Below are positions 55,562 through 63,942 of a stretch of DNA of 64,000 nt, piece by piece. Each line of letters begins with the position of its first letter. Position 1 is the stretch's first letter. A program made the translations under genes and the position numbers. The notes below the pieces were generated by a model, which ran no database searches, was not told the origin of the DNA, and worked only from the letters and a program-made list of their open reading frames with translations. This DNA is from HK1 sp965202735 (GTDB taxonomy: Bacteria; Pseudomonadota; Gammaproteobacteria; HK1). The stretch lies in contig OZ241844.1 in the NCBI GenBank assembly GCA_965202735.1, forward strand, positions 744,001 to 808,000, in the 5' to 3' direction.

Positions 55562-56074
55562 TACACCCATCTCGGGGGCGAGCGCAGCGGCGGCAAGCGC
55601 GGTCGGGGCGCACCGGGCAAGACGCCGTTCGTCGCCGCGGTCGAGACCAACGCACACGGCCACCCGATACGGGTGAAGCTCACCGTGGTCAAGGGATTCC
55701 GTCTCACCGAAATCGCCGCCTGGGCGCAGCAGCATCTGTGTCCGGGCACCGCGGTCCGCTCCGACGGGCTGGCGTGCTTTCATGGGGTGGCGGCGGCGGG
55801 CTGCGCGCACGAGTCCATCGTGGTCGGCCGGGGACGGGCTGCGGTCGAGCGTCCCGAGTTTCGATGGGTCAACACGATTCTCGGCAACATCAAGAGCGCA
55901 TTGCGTGGGACCTACCATGCGGTTCGGCCCAAGTATGCGCAGCGCTATCTGGCCGAGTTCGAGTACCGGTTCAATCGTCGATTCGACCTGCCCGACATCA
56001 TTCCGAGACTCGTCTACGTGGCGCTCAGGACGCCGCCGATGCCGGAAAGGCTGCTCAAGTTGCGCTTAGCTTGA
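55562..56074 (+). pseudogene. C-terminal fragment of an IS1595-family transposase
   Basis: Open in frame from 55562 to a stop at 56074, with THLGGERSGGKRGRG, TPFVAAVETNAHGHP, VRSDGLACFHG and the C-terminal LAEFEYRFNRRFDL, all ISXO2/IS1595 features. The expected D-D-x-YLGG region is cut at its start and no N-terminal zinc ribbon exists, so the 5' half is missing. A short ORF from the ATG at 55673 is not a real start. GC is like the chromosome, unlike the gene to its right. Confidence 0.75.
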
Positions 56075-56226
56075 GTGGGAATCAGGTTTTTTTAACGGCT
56101 TACCAGTCTCTCCGTTCTTCGTCCTCCGCTATCCAAACCGTGACCGCGTTGCAGGTTCAGGACACGATAGTGGCATGTTCTGCCCGTGACCACCACTGAG
56201 TCACTCTGCGTGTGTCGGTCCCCCTC

Positions 56227-57732
56227 TCAGCGCCCCTCTCGTGTCATCGAAGGTTCAAGACCCTGCCAAAGTGGCAACTCCATCGTCTTTCCCGCTTGGC
56301 CGGGTAGCGACACCCCCAACTCCATCGATAAAACTCCGAGGTTGAGAATGCCGAGCACGTCCGCAGTAATTGGCCGCTTCGAATCCCAAAAAATAACGGA
56401 ATCAAAGAACCCCCTAGCCGCTTGCGAATTCAACAACATTAGTAGGTCTCGCGCCTCGTCCTTTGACTCACAAGGCAAGAAGTAGCAGGTATCATCGAAA
56501 ACGACAGATCTACTGTCTGATGGGCCAATAGCTCGAAATCCGAGATTCTTGTAGAATCCCGAAATAGCCACTTTCCAGGGTGAAATTGCGTACGGCCCTA
56601 CTCCAAACATCGAAAATCGCGGACGATTGCGATAAACAGAGCTAGATCTTTTGTCGATATATTCTGCGTATTTCTCCAAGTAATTCCACGTACGAGGTGC
56701 CTCGCGTTTTATTGCCGATGTATCCTCCCCAACATTCCGTTGAGTTACAAGCATGCACCGCAATGGTTCCGAGTCAGCCTTTGTCAATTCAGAACTCTTG
56801 AACATGGGATACAGATAAGTCTTCTCCAATTCCACAATGTCGCCGAATCCATTTTTAAAAGATTGTTCTCTGCAAACATGCAATTCCATAATTCGAGAAC
56901 AGTCATGCTTGATTCCCGAACGCCACTTTAGAGGAGAGCGTCCATATAAGTATCCGTATCTTTCAAACGCATTCAAATTTGCAACCAATCGATCATTGCG
57001 AAAAGCAAATCTAGAATCTGGGATACTCTCATCCAAGTTTCGATAAACTCCGCATTCTTGAGAACTCGCACCCGGTTCAAGGGTGCAAACCAGCAAGCAC
57101 GCCTCCACAGACGCCCCAAAATGCTCTAGTGCATTCACCGAGTAAGTCGAGCACGTCTTGACCTGCAACCGCCTGCTCCACGCATATTGTAGCACCTTGC
57201 GCGCGACCACCGTCTTACACAGCATTGCAAGCACAGCGGTACTTCCTGAAAGCCACTCAAGAAGATGGAGTAGCATCCATTCCGAAATATCAAAATTGCT
57301 TTTTCCAGTAATCGCGTCGAAACCATTGAGACGATGAAAGTTTGACTTCTTGGGCAAGTTCTTTCCGCTAATCATACCCACCGCTGCATTTGTCACCCAA
57401 GGCGGATTACCTAAGACAAGGATTGGTTCGTTCAGGCTATTTAGTGTCGAAGGCCAGTCTTTTTCAAAAAAATCTTCGCACTGTACTAGCGCACGCTCGA
57501 TAGTCCGCGACGCCAATACGTAGTTCGGGTTAATGTCAAATCCAAGAATTTGTCTACAGTCAGGAAAGGCTTTTACGGACGCTCGAAGAAAGGAACCTTT
57601 CCCACAGGTGGGCTCGATCACAGAATTCGGTGCCACGTTCAAATCAGAAAGAAGACTGCATATTTTGTCACAAAGAATATCCGGGGTCTGAAAGTCACCG
57701 TACTCCACCTTCGTATTTCTTTTGGTAGACAT
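56227..57732 (-). CDS. N6-adenine DNA methyltransferase of a type II restriction-modification system
   Basis: 501 residues from the ATG at 57732; an in-frame TTG at 57738 overlaps the restriction-gene stop. The N-terminus has YGDFQTPDILCDKI, motif I VIEPTCGKGSF (about 38-48) and catalytic motif IV NPPW (about 109-112), the pattern of adenine N6 methylases. The target-recognition region follows. The gene is clearly AT-richer than its surroundings, with unusual codon use, a sign of recent transfer. Its cognate restriction gene lies immediately upstream and is broken. The specificity is unknown. Confidence 0.85.
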   Translation of the reverse strand: MSTKRNTKVEYGDFQTPDILCDKICSLLSDLNVAPNSVIEPTCGKGSFLRASVKAFPDCRQILGFDINPNYVLASRTIERALVQCEDFFEKDWPSTLNSLNEPILVLGNPPWVTNAAVGMISGKNLPKKSNFHRLNGFDAITGKSNFDISEWMLLHLLEWLSGSTAVLAMLCKTVVARKVLQYAWSRRLQVKTCSTYSVNALEHFGASVEACLLVCTLEPGASSQECGVYRNLDESIPDSRFAFRNDRLVANLNAFERYGYLYGRSPLKWRSGIKHDCSRIMELHVCREQSFKNGFGDIVELEKTYLYPMFKSSELTKADSEPLRCMLVTQRNVGEDTSAIKREAPRTWNYLEKYAEYIDKRSSSVYRNRPRFSMFGVGPYAISPWKVAISGFYKNLGFRAIGPSDSRSVVFDDTCYFLPCESKDEARDLLMLLNSQAARGFFDSVIFWDSKRPITADVLGILNLGVLSMELGVSLPGQAGKTMELPLWQGLEPSMTREGR

Positions 57733-58465
57733 CTTCAACTCACTCGCAATAAGCCGTCGACGGTTCCCGCTCGTTCAATAACTCGCTTGTACTGAAGCCT
57801 CCACTGGAGAGCATTAGAAATCGTTAAATATCCTAACTTGGGAGGCTCCTGAAGTAGTTCTTCAGCCAGGGTTGCCGCTTCTATATCATCTATAGGAAGG
57901 TTGCGATCTCCCATAAATGCAACCAAATCGTCGGTATTGCCATCTCGTTCGATTATTTCCCGAATTCCACGAGTGGTTTGATAGTCGGCGGTACGTGAAG
58001 CATCCACAAAGATAGTGTGTAGAATATCTAACCTCGCAGTGCGCGCTTGTTCATTGTCTGTCTTCTGATAGACAAAGACTAGAAGCGAGTAACCAAGTCC
58101 GTAAACCTTCTGACGCGCAGACTTGAAAGGCGAGGATGATTGTGGCTGCTTTATGCTGGTAACCTTCATGTCCACATTTAGCTCAGGAAAATCAATTCCC
58201 TTAGCGGAACTTCCCTCTTCGTAGGTGTATGATGCGCCAAGCACTTCCTGAAACTTATGCTCCAAGTAGGTGCCCACCGCCTTGCCATCGGTAACGCCGA
58301 AGTAACTACTCACCCGATCTTAGGAGGTGTCCGAAGGATTCGTAGAGCGCGAAGCGGCCGCTTCGCCCAAGGGACGCCAAGCGGCTTCGTAGGTCGGTCG
58401 TTGACAGCATAGGAACGCGGCACTATGGTACGGCTCCCATACAGGGGGATGGGAGCACGACGCGG

Positions 58466-59128
58466 GTGGGCTACTTCGGCTCGAAGGCGACCTCTGGGCT
58501 GTGTCAGCCGCTGATTGCGATGATGCCGCCGCACCACACCTACATCGAGACCCATCTCGGTGGGGGTGCCATCATGCGGCGCAAGCCCGCGGCGCTGCGC
58601 AACATCGGCATCGATCTGGATGCGCGCGCGCTCGATGCGTTCGAGTGCGAGTACCGCGTCGAGCTCGTGCACGGCTGTGCCCACCGCTATCTGGCCGAGT
58701 TCGCGTTCGAGGGCTCGGAACTCGTCTACTGCGACCCGCCGTATCTGAAGCGCACCCGCAGCTCCAAGCGCCGCTACCGGTTCGACTACGATGAGACGGA
58801 CCATGTGGAGTTGCTCGGGCTGCTCGCGGCGCTCCCCTGTCAGGTGATGGTCTCGGGCTATCCCTCGACGCTTTATGACGAGCGGCTGGAAGGGTGGCGC
58901 AGCGTCGAGTGGCAGGTGATGAACCAGGGCGGGGTGCGCACCGAGAAGCTGTGGTTCAACTTCGCGCCTGAGCGGCTGCACTGGGCACGCTACGCGGGGC
59001 GCAACTTCACCGACCGCCAGCGCATCAAGCGCAAGGCCGAGAGCTGGGCCCGGCGCTACGCGGCGCTGCCTCATCCCGAGCGCCTCGCGGTGCTCGGCGC
59101 GATGATGGCGGTCGAGGCCGAGCGGTAG
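58466..59128 (+). CDS. D12-class DNA adenine methyltransferase (IS passenger gene)
   Basis: 220 residues from a GTG at 58466. GYFGSKATSGLCQPLIAMMP (motif X), YIETHLGGGAIM (SAM-binding motif I), and the catalytic DPPY at 90-93 (VYCDPPYLKRT). It lacks much of a target-recognition domain compared with Dam (about 270 residues). It ends nine bases before the transposase start and lies within the element's target duplications, so it moves with the IS. It may protect or mark DNA during transposition; this is inference. Confidence 0.85.
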   Translation: MGYFGSKATSGLCQPLIAMMPPHHTYIETHLGGGAIMRRKPAALRNIGIDLDARALDAFECEYRVELVHGCAHRYLAEFAFEGSELVYCDPPYLKRTRSSKRRYRFDYDETDHVELLGLLAALPCQVMVSGYPSTLYDERLEGWRSVEWQVMNQGGVRTEKLWFNFAPERLHWARYAGRNFTDRQRIKRKAESWARRYAALPHPERLAVLGAMMAVEAER

Positions 59129-59137
59129 GGGTCACCG

Positions 59138-60589
59138 ATGGCCACGGTCAACAAGGCGTCGCTGCGCGCGGAGTTCGATGCGCTCAAGGGGCAGTTCGAG
59201 TCGCTGTGTGCCGCGGGCAAGATGCACGAGGACAGCCGCGCCCTGTTCAAGGCTCTGCTGATGCTGTTCGAGCTGCTGATGGCGGTGTTCATGGAAAAGC
59301 ACACGCCGAAGAGCAGCGCCAACTCAAGTCTCCCCGCCTCCCAGAGCCCCGATGACGCCACCACCCGCACCCGCCCCGGCGCCAAGGGCAAAGGACCCGC
59401 ATCGAACGAGGCGCGCGCTGCAAACACTCGCACCCGGACCTACGTCACCGAGCTGCGCGTCGATGCGTGCGCGCGCTGCGGCGAAGACCTCACCGACACC
59501 GCCTGCACAGGCCACGAGCGCCGCTCCCTCGCCGACATCGTGTTCGAGAAGGTCGTGCGTCACGCCGACGCCGAAATCAAGCACTGCGCGCGCTGCCACA
59601 CCGAGACCCGGGCGCGCTTCCCCCGCGAACTCCCCGGCCCGCTGCAGTACGGCCCCGGCGTCAAGGCCTACGTCGTGCACCTGCTCGTCGCCCAGATGCT
59701 CTCGCTCAAGCGCGTCGCCCAATCGATGCACGCCCTCATCGGCCAGCTCCTGTCCGAGGCGACGCTGCTCGGCTACGTTGCCCAGCTCCATCAGGCGCTC
59801 GCCGAGTGGGAGAATCAAGCCCTCGAGCGCCTCCTCCTCGCACCGGCGATGCACGTCGACGAGACCTCGTTGCGTGTGGACCGAAAGAATCACTGGATTC
59901 ACGTCTACTCCGCCGGGACGCTCACCGTGAAACGCCTCCATCCCAAGCGCGGATGCGAGGCCATCGAGGCCATCGGCATCATCCCGCGCTACGGGGGCGT
60001 GGCGGTCCACGACTGCTGGGCCTCGTACTTGAGCTACGCGCACTGCGACCACGCACTATGCGGGGCACACCTCCTGCGCGAGCTCACCTTCATCGTCGAT
60101 GCTCACGACTACGCTTGGGCCAAGCGCATGAAGCGCCTGCTCCTCGACGCCTGCCACCACGTCGCCAAACGCGACGAGAAAACGCTTACCGAAAGCGAGT
60201 ACAAGGCCGTACAGAAACGCTACCGCACCATCCTCACCCAGGGGGAACGCGAGCTTCCACCGATTCCCCCTCGACAAAAGGGGCAGCGTGGCAAAGTGGC
60301 CAAGTCCGATGCACACAATCTGTGGGACCGATTGAAAAAGCACGAGAGCGCCGTGCTACGCTTCGCCAAGCACCCCGCCGTCGCGTTCACCAACAATCGC
60401 GCGGAACGTGACCTGCGGATGAGCAAGGTCAAGCAGAAGGTCTCCGGATGCTTCCGCACCCGAAAGTACGCCGAAGCGTACTGCCGAATCTCAAGCTATC
60501 TCCAGTCCATGGCGAACCAAGGATACAATCCCCTGGTCGCCATTCAGATCGCTCTCGCCGGGCGCGCTGTCGATAACTTGCCCGAGTAG
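59138..60589 (+). CDS. IS66-family transposase
   Basis: 483 residues. An N-terminal leucine-zipper-like region (about 10-50), a zinc-binding domain (CARCGEDL...CARCHTETRARFP), and the DDE core: MHVDETSLRV (first Asp), VAVHDCWASY (second Asp), and FTNNRAERDLRMSKVKQKVSGCFRT (Glu). The C-terminal IS66_C tail is short. The stop codon lies inside the right inverted repeat. It looks intact. Confidence 0.93.
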   Translation: MATVNKASLRAEFDALKGQFESLCAAGKMHEDSRALFKALLMLFELLMAVFMEKHTPKSSANSSLPASQSPDDATTRTRPGAKGKGPASNEARAANTRTRTYVTELRVDACARCGEDLTDTACTGHERRSLADIVFEKVVRHADAEIKHCARCHTETRARFPRELPGPLQYGPGVKAYVVHLLVAQMLSLKRVAQSMHALIGQLLSEATLLGYVAQLHQALAEWENQALERLLLAPAMHVDETSLRVDRKNHWIHVYSAGTLTVKRLHPKRGCEAIEAIGIIPRYGGVAVHDCWASYLSYAHCDHALCGAHLLRELTFIVDAHDYAWAKRMKRLLLDACHHVAKRDEKTLTESEYKAVQKRYRTILTQGERELPPIPPRQKGQRGKVAKSDAHNLWDRLKKHESAVLRFAKHPAVAFTNNRAERDLRMSKVKQKVSGCFRTRKYAEAYCRISSYLQSMANQGYNPLVAIQIALAGRAVDNLPE

Positions 60590-61100
60590 TTACACGCCGA
60601 AAAGACTCGGTTCGTCATGATTGGATTCCCGTTCGGCAAAAGCGGCCGCTTCGATCTGTAGTGTCTCAATTGTCAAGTCAGGATGCATGCCGCTAGTCCA
60701 CCTCGTCGTCTTGGCGTTATCACAACTGTTCCGACCTTCCCAGCTTTCGCCAGATCGTGAGCGCGACCCGCTCAGCGGCTTGGCTCAGCGTCGCGCCGTC
60801 CAGATGGACGTAGCGGTTGGTCGTACTGGCCCGACGGTGACCGAGCAGGCGTCCCGCGACATGCAGGCTTTCGCCGTTCATGACCGCGTGCGAGGCGTGC
60901 GCTTGGCGAAGGTCATGCAACCGCGCAGGCGCCACAATGCCCGCTGCATCGCGCGCCTTGGTCCAGAACGCCCAAAGGTCATTCGTACTCAACGGCCCGT
61001 CTCTCTTGCCGCCCGGAAACACCCACTCCCCGGTCGCGGTTTCGGCGATGCTTGCCAGCAACGCACGCGCCGCTTCACTCAACAGAACGTGCCTCGGTCC

Positions 61101-62455
61101 TCAGACATCCCCTCATTATTTTGCCGTCAGATGACCCCGAAGAGTTCCCGATACACACGCTGCTCCACAAGCATGTGGGCAAACTCCTCGACCAGTGGAC
61201 GCAGCCGATGCGCAGGCCAGTTGGGCAGATGGTGATAGAGCATCAGCCCCTGGCGAAACAGCGAGTGCGTGCGGGTCTTGACCGTGTTCGCCTTCAACCA
61301 CCGGTCGTAGCCCAACCGCTCCCCCGCCGCACCGAGCAACGTCAACAACGCCATCGACAACGCGCTGAGCAGCAACAGGCGGTCGCGCCGCGCCGTGTGA
61401 CGCACCCGCATCGCCCCCATCCCCATCCCGAAACGCCAGTCCTTGAGGTCGCGAAAGCTCGTCTCGATACCCCAGCGCTTGGCGTAATAGCGAATCAGCG
61501 TGCGGGTGGCCACCTTCTCCTCGCTCGCCACCACGCACCACGGCTCGGCCATCGCCGGCGCGTGCACGCACACCGCCTTGCCCACCGTCAGGGCATGGGC
61601 ATCGGTCACCGTCGCACCGCGCAGCGTGCACGAGCGCCCCTGCACGCCCACCCACTGCGACGCCCGGCGCCGCTCGCCCTTCGCGCTCGTCACCCAGAGG
61701 TTGCCCCGGATGCGAAGCACGTACTCGAAGCCGAGCTCCTGGCTCAGGCACTGCATCATCGGCGCGTTGCCGAATCCCCGGTCCGCCACCACCGTGACCT
61801 TCACCGCCTCGGGCATCGCACCGCGCAGCGCACGCAGCAGCGCATCCTCATGCCCCCTCTGATGGCCTTTCAGCGTCGACGCCTGCACCGTGCGCCACAT
61901 CAGCGGGGTCGCCCGACCGTGCCCGGTCAGCATCGACAGCACAATCGTCTCGTGCCCGTCGCGCGCGAAGCTCGTCCAGTCGAGCGCCACCACCACCTCG
62001 CAGCGCGCGCCCACGATGTACTTCACCCAGGAGTCGAAGAACGTCTCCATCTCGATGCCGTTGTTGCTCAGCAGCCGGTCGACCTGCTTCACCCCGTGCT
62101 TGCCGAGCGTGCCCATCGCCTGCGCCAGTCCCTGGCCGATGGCATGCACCGCCAGCGAGGCGCTGGTCAACACCCCCAGCGTCGCATTGGCCAGCGACAG
62201 GACCCGCTTCGCGTGCAGGTCGCCTTCGTACATTGCGGTGATGAATTCGCGGATGTCGTCTCGTCGCAGCATGATGGGTCGGGACATCGGATGGCTCCAC
62301 GGTGGCTCGCAGGCGCGAGCGTGACCCCGGAGCTTCGCGTTGGCAACACGAGCCGTGTGCTCAAGGAGGCATGAAATGGTCGGGTCTTGCAGCCTGTACA
62401 TTAATTCAGTCAGTTACAGACGAATTCTCAGCTAAATTATGAGGGGATCTCTAAG
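61101..62455 (-). mobile_element. IS4-family insertion sequence (second)
   Basis: Flanked by GCCTCGGTCC at 61091-61100 and 62456-62465, a 10-bp target duplication. Inverted ends: TCAGACATCCCCTCATTATT and, inverted, TTAGAGATCCCCTCATAATT. One transposase gene is inside. The boundaries are confirmed because excision restores the integrase frame exactly. Confidence 0.92.
61127..62287 (-). CDS. IS4-family transposase (second element)
   Basis: 386 residues from the ATG at 62287 (MSRPIMLRRDDIREFI); a longer frame to 62401 is not needed. DDE residues: VVALDWTSFARDG (first Asp), VVADRGFGNAPMMQ (second Asp) and YAKRWGIETSFRDLKDW (Glu, Y-R-E-K-type signature). It is a different subgroup from the first IS4-type element in this window and shares no ends with it. 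Appears intact. Confidence 0.92.
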   Translation of the reverse strand: MSRPIMLRRDDIREFITAMYEGDLHAKRVLSLANATLGVLTSASLAVHAIGQGLAQAMGTLGKHGVKQVDRLLSNNGIEMETFFDSWVKYIVGARCEVVVALDWTSFARDGHETIVLSMLTGHGRATPLMWRTVQASTLKGHQRGHEDALLRALRGAMPEAVKVTVVADRGFGNAPMMQCLSQELGFEYVLRIRGNLWVTSAKGERRRASQWVGVQGRSCTLRGATVTDAHALTVGKAVCVHAPAMAEPWCVVASEEKVATRTLIRYYAKRWGIETSFRDLKDWRFGMGMGAMRVRHTARRDRLLLLSALSMALLTLLGAAGERLGYDRWLKANTVKTRTHSLFRQGLMLYHHLPNWPAHRLRPLVEEFAHMLVEQRVYRELFGVI

Positions 62456-62929
62456 GCCTCGGTCCCGTCTTCGTGTCAATCAGCGCGAGCCGGTCGGGCT
62501 TGACCTCGCACCACCGCAGGCAGCGTATCTCGCCCGGCCTGCACCCGGTCAGCAGGAGCAGTTGCACCGCCGCGACGCAGACCGGGTTTTCGCTTTCGCG
62601 CTGGCGCAGGACCGCGCCGAGCTTCGCCAGATCGTCCGCGCCGAGCAACCGCCCGCGCGGCGGACGGCGGTAGCGGACGATGTCCGTACACGGGTTACCC
62701 GCAGCTTCGGGCCGACGGCCCCACGCGATGGCTCAGTCGAACATGGTGCGCAGTATGTCATGACTTCGATTCGCGCCGCCCGGCTTCCTGCGTCCGTATT
62801 CGTGGAAGAAGCGGGCAATGTCGGCCCGCACCACCGAGCCGACGTGCAGATGGCCGAGAGCGGGCAGGATGGCGCTGTTGAGATAGCTCATGGTGGCCTT
62901 CACCGTGGACGGCTTCCACGACGGCGAGC

Positions 62930-63306
62930 GGCAGGAGGAACCCGAAATGATCGGGGAAGCCCCGGTAGTCGCAGACGACAACGTCGCCCGTGGTCAGATC
63001 CTCGGCGTGGAGCTCGATTCCATCGGTCGCGAGGACGAACCTTGCCCTGGCGCGGCCCGTTGCCGGACTGGCCTTCAGTGCCGCCAGGGTGGGGACGACC
63101 TCTCCTTCGGGACAGACCTTGATGTGGATGTTGGAGCGCTGGAGCACCCCGCCGAGATCGGAGCTGTTCGACATGCCTGCGCGCAGGCGCCTGATCGTCG
63201 TCGCCTTGTTGCCGAACGCCCGAAGCAGTGCAAACGGAAACTCTTCCGCCTCGAAGGATCGTTCGGCGAGCGCGGAAATCGCTTCCTCGATCTCGACGGC
63301 GTTCAT
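62930..63306 (-). pseudogene. N-terminal fragment of a large class I DNA methyltransferase
   Basis: From the ATG at 63306: MNAVEIEEAISALAER, EEFPFALLRAFGNKATTIRRL, SDLGGVLQRSNIHIKV, TLAALKASPATGRARA and FPDHFGFLLPLA. I recognise this as the start of large Eco57I/MmeI-like or BREX/DISARM-type methyltransferases of over 900 residues. Homology stops near 62930, where integrase sequence in another frame begins. The catalytic NPPY region is absent, so the gene is dead. Confidence 0.65.
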
Positions 63307-63374
63307 CGGTCATTCCATCCAGTCCGTCGCCGGGAGCACGACCCGCTCGCGTCTCCGCAAGTGACGTCCACCCC

Positions 63375-63729
63375 GGCCATCTGCCGGAAGTCGTTCCTGT
63401 CGGTCCCGGCGATTCCCGCCAGTGCCCGGAAGAGGTCGTACCGTGGTGGAATTGTGGTGCGATTTCGACCTTCGGGGCGTCGAGTCGAGGAGATTCCAGG
63501 GGCCTGCTCCCGTCCGGCGGGAATGGCTGTGTCGATCCCGAGACCGGCGAGCATTTTGCCCAGCAGCCCCTTGCCGATCTCCTTCCTGCGGCCCTTGACT
63601 GTCGTCCTTCGGTCTCCGACATGGAGCGTTCCGTGCGTGCCGGGACCCCGAGACGCCACGAAGCGGACCTCCAGGTTCCGGGGCCTCGCCCATCGGCGCG
63701 CCCGGGCGATGGAGCTACCGACCGTTCAT
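63375..63729 (-). pseudogene. HicA-like toxin remnant, frameshifted and carrying a MITE
   Basis: The body GTHGTLHVGDRRTTVKGRRK-EIGKGLLGKMLAGLGID matches HicA-type mRNA interferases from memory, including the catalytic-His region (G-T/S-H-G). An ATG at 63729 (MNGR) is the expected start, but a one-base shift then puts TAG in frame before SSIARARRW. A 127-bp MITE plus a 5-bp duplication (132 bases) sits between LGID and RNDFRQ and keeps the frame. No HicB partner is recognised. Confidence 0.45.
63403..63529 (+). mobile_element. MITE-like element, family 1, copy D
   Basis: 127 bp flanked by TGTCG (63398-63402 and 63530-63534), a 5-bp target duplication. Inner inverted repeats are GATTCCCGCC and GGCGGGAATG. 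About 85-90% like copy A by eye. Inserted in frame inside the HicA-like gene. Confidence 0.75.
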
Positions 63730-63811
63730 TCGACGATGGTGCAGGGCGGCACGGTTGACGGTCAAGTAGATTTGCGCGCATTTTTGAGCGCAGACAACGC
63801 ACTCCTAGACG

Positions 63812-63942
63812 CAGGACTCTCCAGAAGTCGTGACGAACGGTTCATCAGCCCCTTGGTCCGGGCCTTCGACGCCGAAAGACCGCCCGTCACCGTGCGATCT
63901 TCCGGCCGGGCGGCCCGCGACCGTGACTTCTGAATGGTCCTG
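63812..63942 (-). mobile_element. 131-bp MITE-like element, family 2, copy 2
   Basis: CAGGACTCTCCAGAAGTCGT at the left and GACTTCTGAATGGTCCTG at the right are inverted repeats of about 18 bases. Same length as and clearly related to the copy at 4192-4322. The flanks 63730-63811 and 63943-64000 hold no recognisable gene. Confidence 0.7.

Larger units (their letters stand above)
58302..60593 (+). mobile_element. IS66-type element carrying a DNA adenine methylase
   Basis: 2,292 bp. Ends GTAACTACTC (58302) and its inverted copy GAGTAGTTAC (ending 60593) have the GTAA tip usual for IS66. ACGCCGAA flanks both sides (58294-58301 and 60594-60601), the 8-bp target duplication expected of the family. 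Inside are only a D12-class methylase and a single TnpC-like transposase; tnpA and tnpB are absent, as in the ISBst12 group. Confidence 0.88.
57735..60688 (-). pseudogene. Type II restriction endonuclease split by an IS66-type element
   Basis: The larger piece (57735-58301) encodes FGVTDGKAVGTYLEHKFQEVLG and a PD-(D/E)xK-like GIDFPELNVDMKVTS (Asp, then Asp-x-Lys). Beyond the IS the 5' piece (60594-60688) reads from an ATG at 60688: MHPDLTIETLQIEAAAF...DEPSLFGV. Deleting 58302-60593 and one 8-bp target copy joins them in one frame of 217 codons plus stop. A truncated form could start at a GTG (58313) supplied by the IS end, missing about 34 residues. That it is a nuclease is inferred from the motif and the adjacent methylase. 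Confidence 0.75.
60720..62930 (-). pseudogene. Tyrosine-type integrase, split by an IS and carrying a nonsense codon
   Basis: The 3' piece (60720-61100) carries HDLR, GRLLGHRRASTT and NRYVHLD with the catalytic Tyr. The 5' piece (62456 to about 62930) carries KPSTVKATMSYLNSAILPALG and LLLTGCRPGEIRCLRW with the first catalytic Arg. Removing the IS and one 10-bp target copy gives a continuous IDTKTGPRHVLLSEAARALL. A TGA at 62735-62733 stands where related proteins have Trp (RTMFD-stop-AIAWG). The far N-terminus is lost at a junction near 62930. It once lay directly upstream of the restriction gene. Confidence 0.82.

Noticed and set aside
58313..58466. AAGCGGCCGCTTCG found on both sides of the IS66-type element as possible ends
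   Set aside because: The copies are palindromic and unsuitably placed; the GTAACTACTC ends with an 8-bp target duplication explain the element better.
60659..60680. TGAGACACTAC (inverted) here matches the end of the 70-bp element at 16553-16622
   Set aside because: Here the bases are codons of the reconstructed restriction gene; only 11 bases match and no inverted partner is present.
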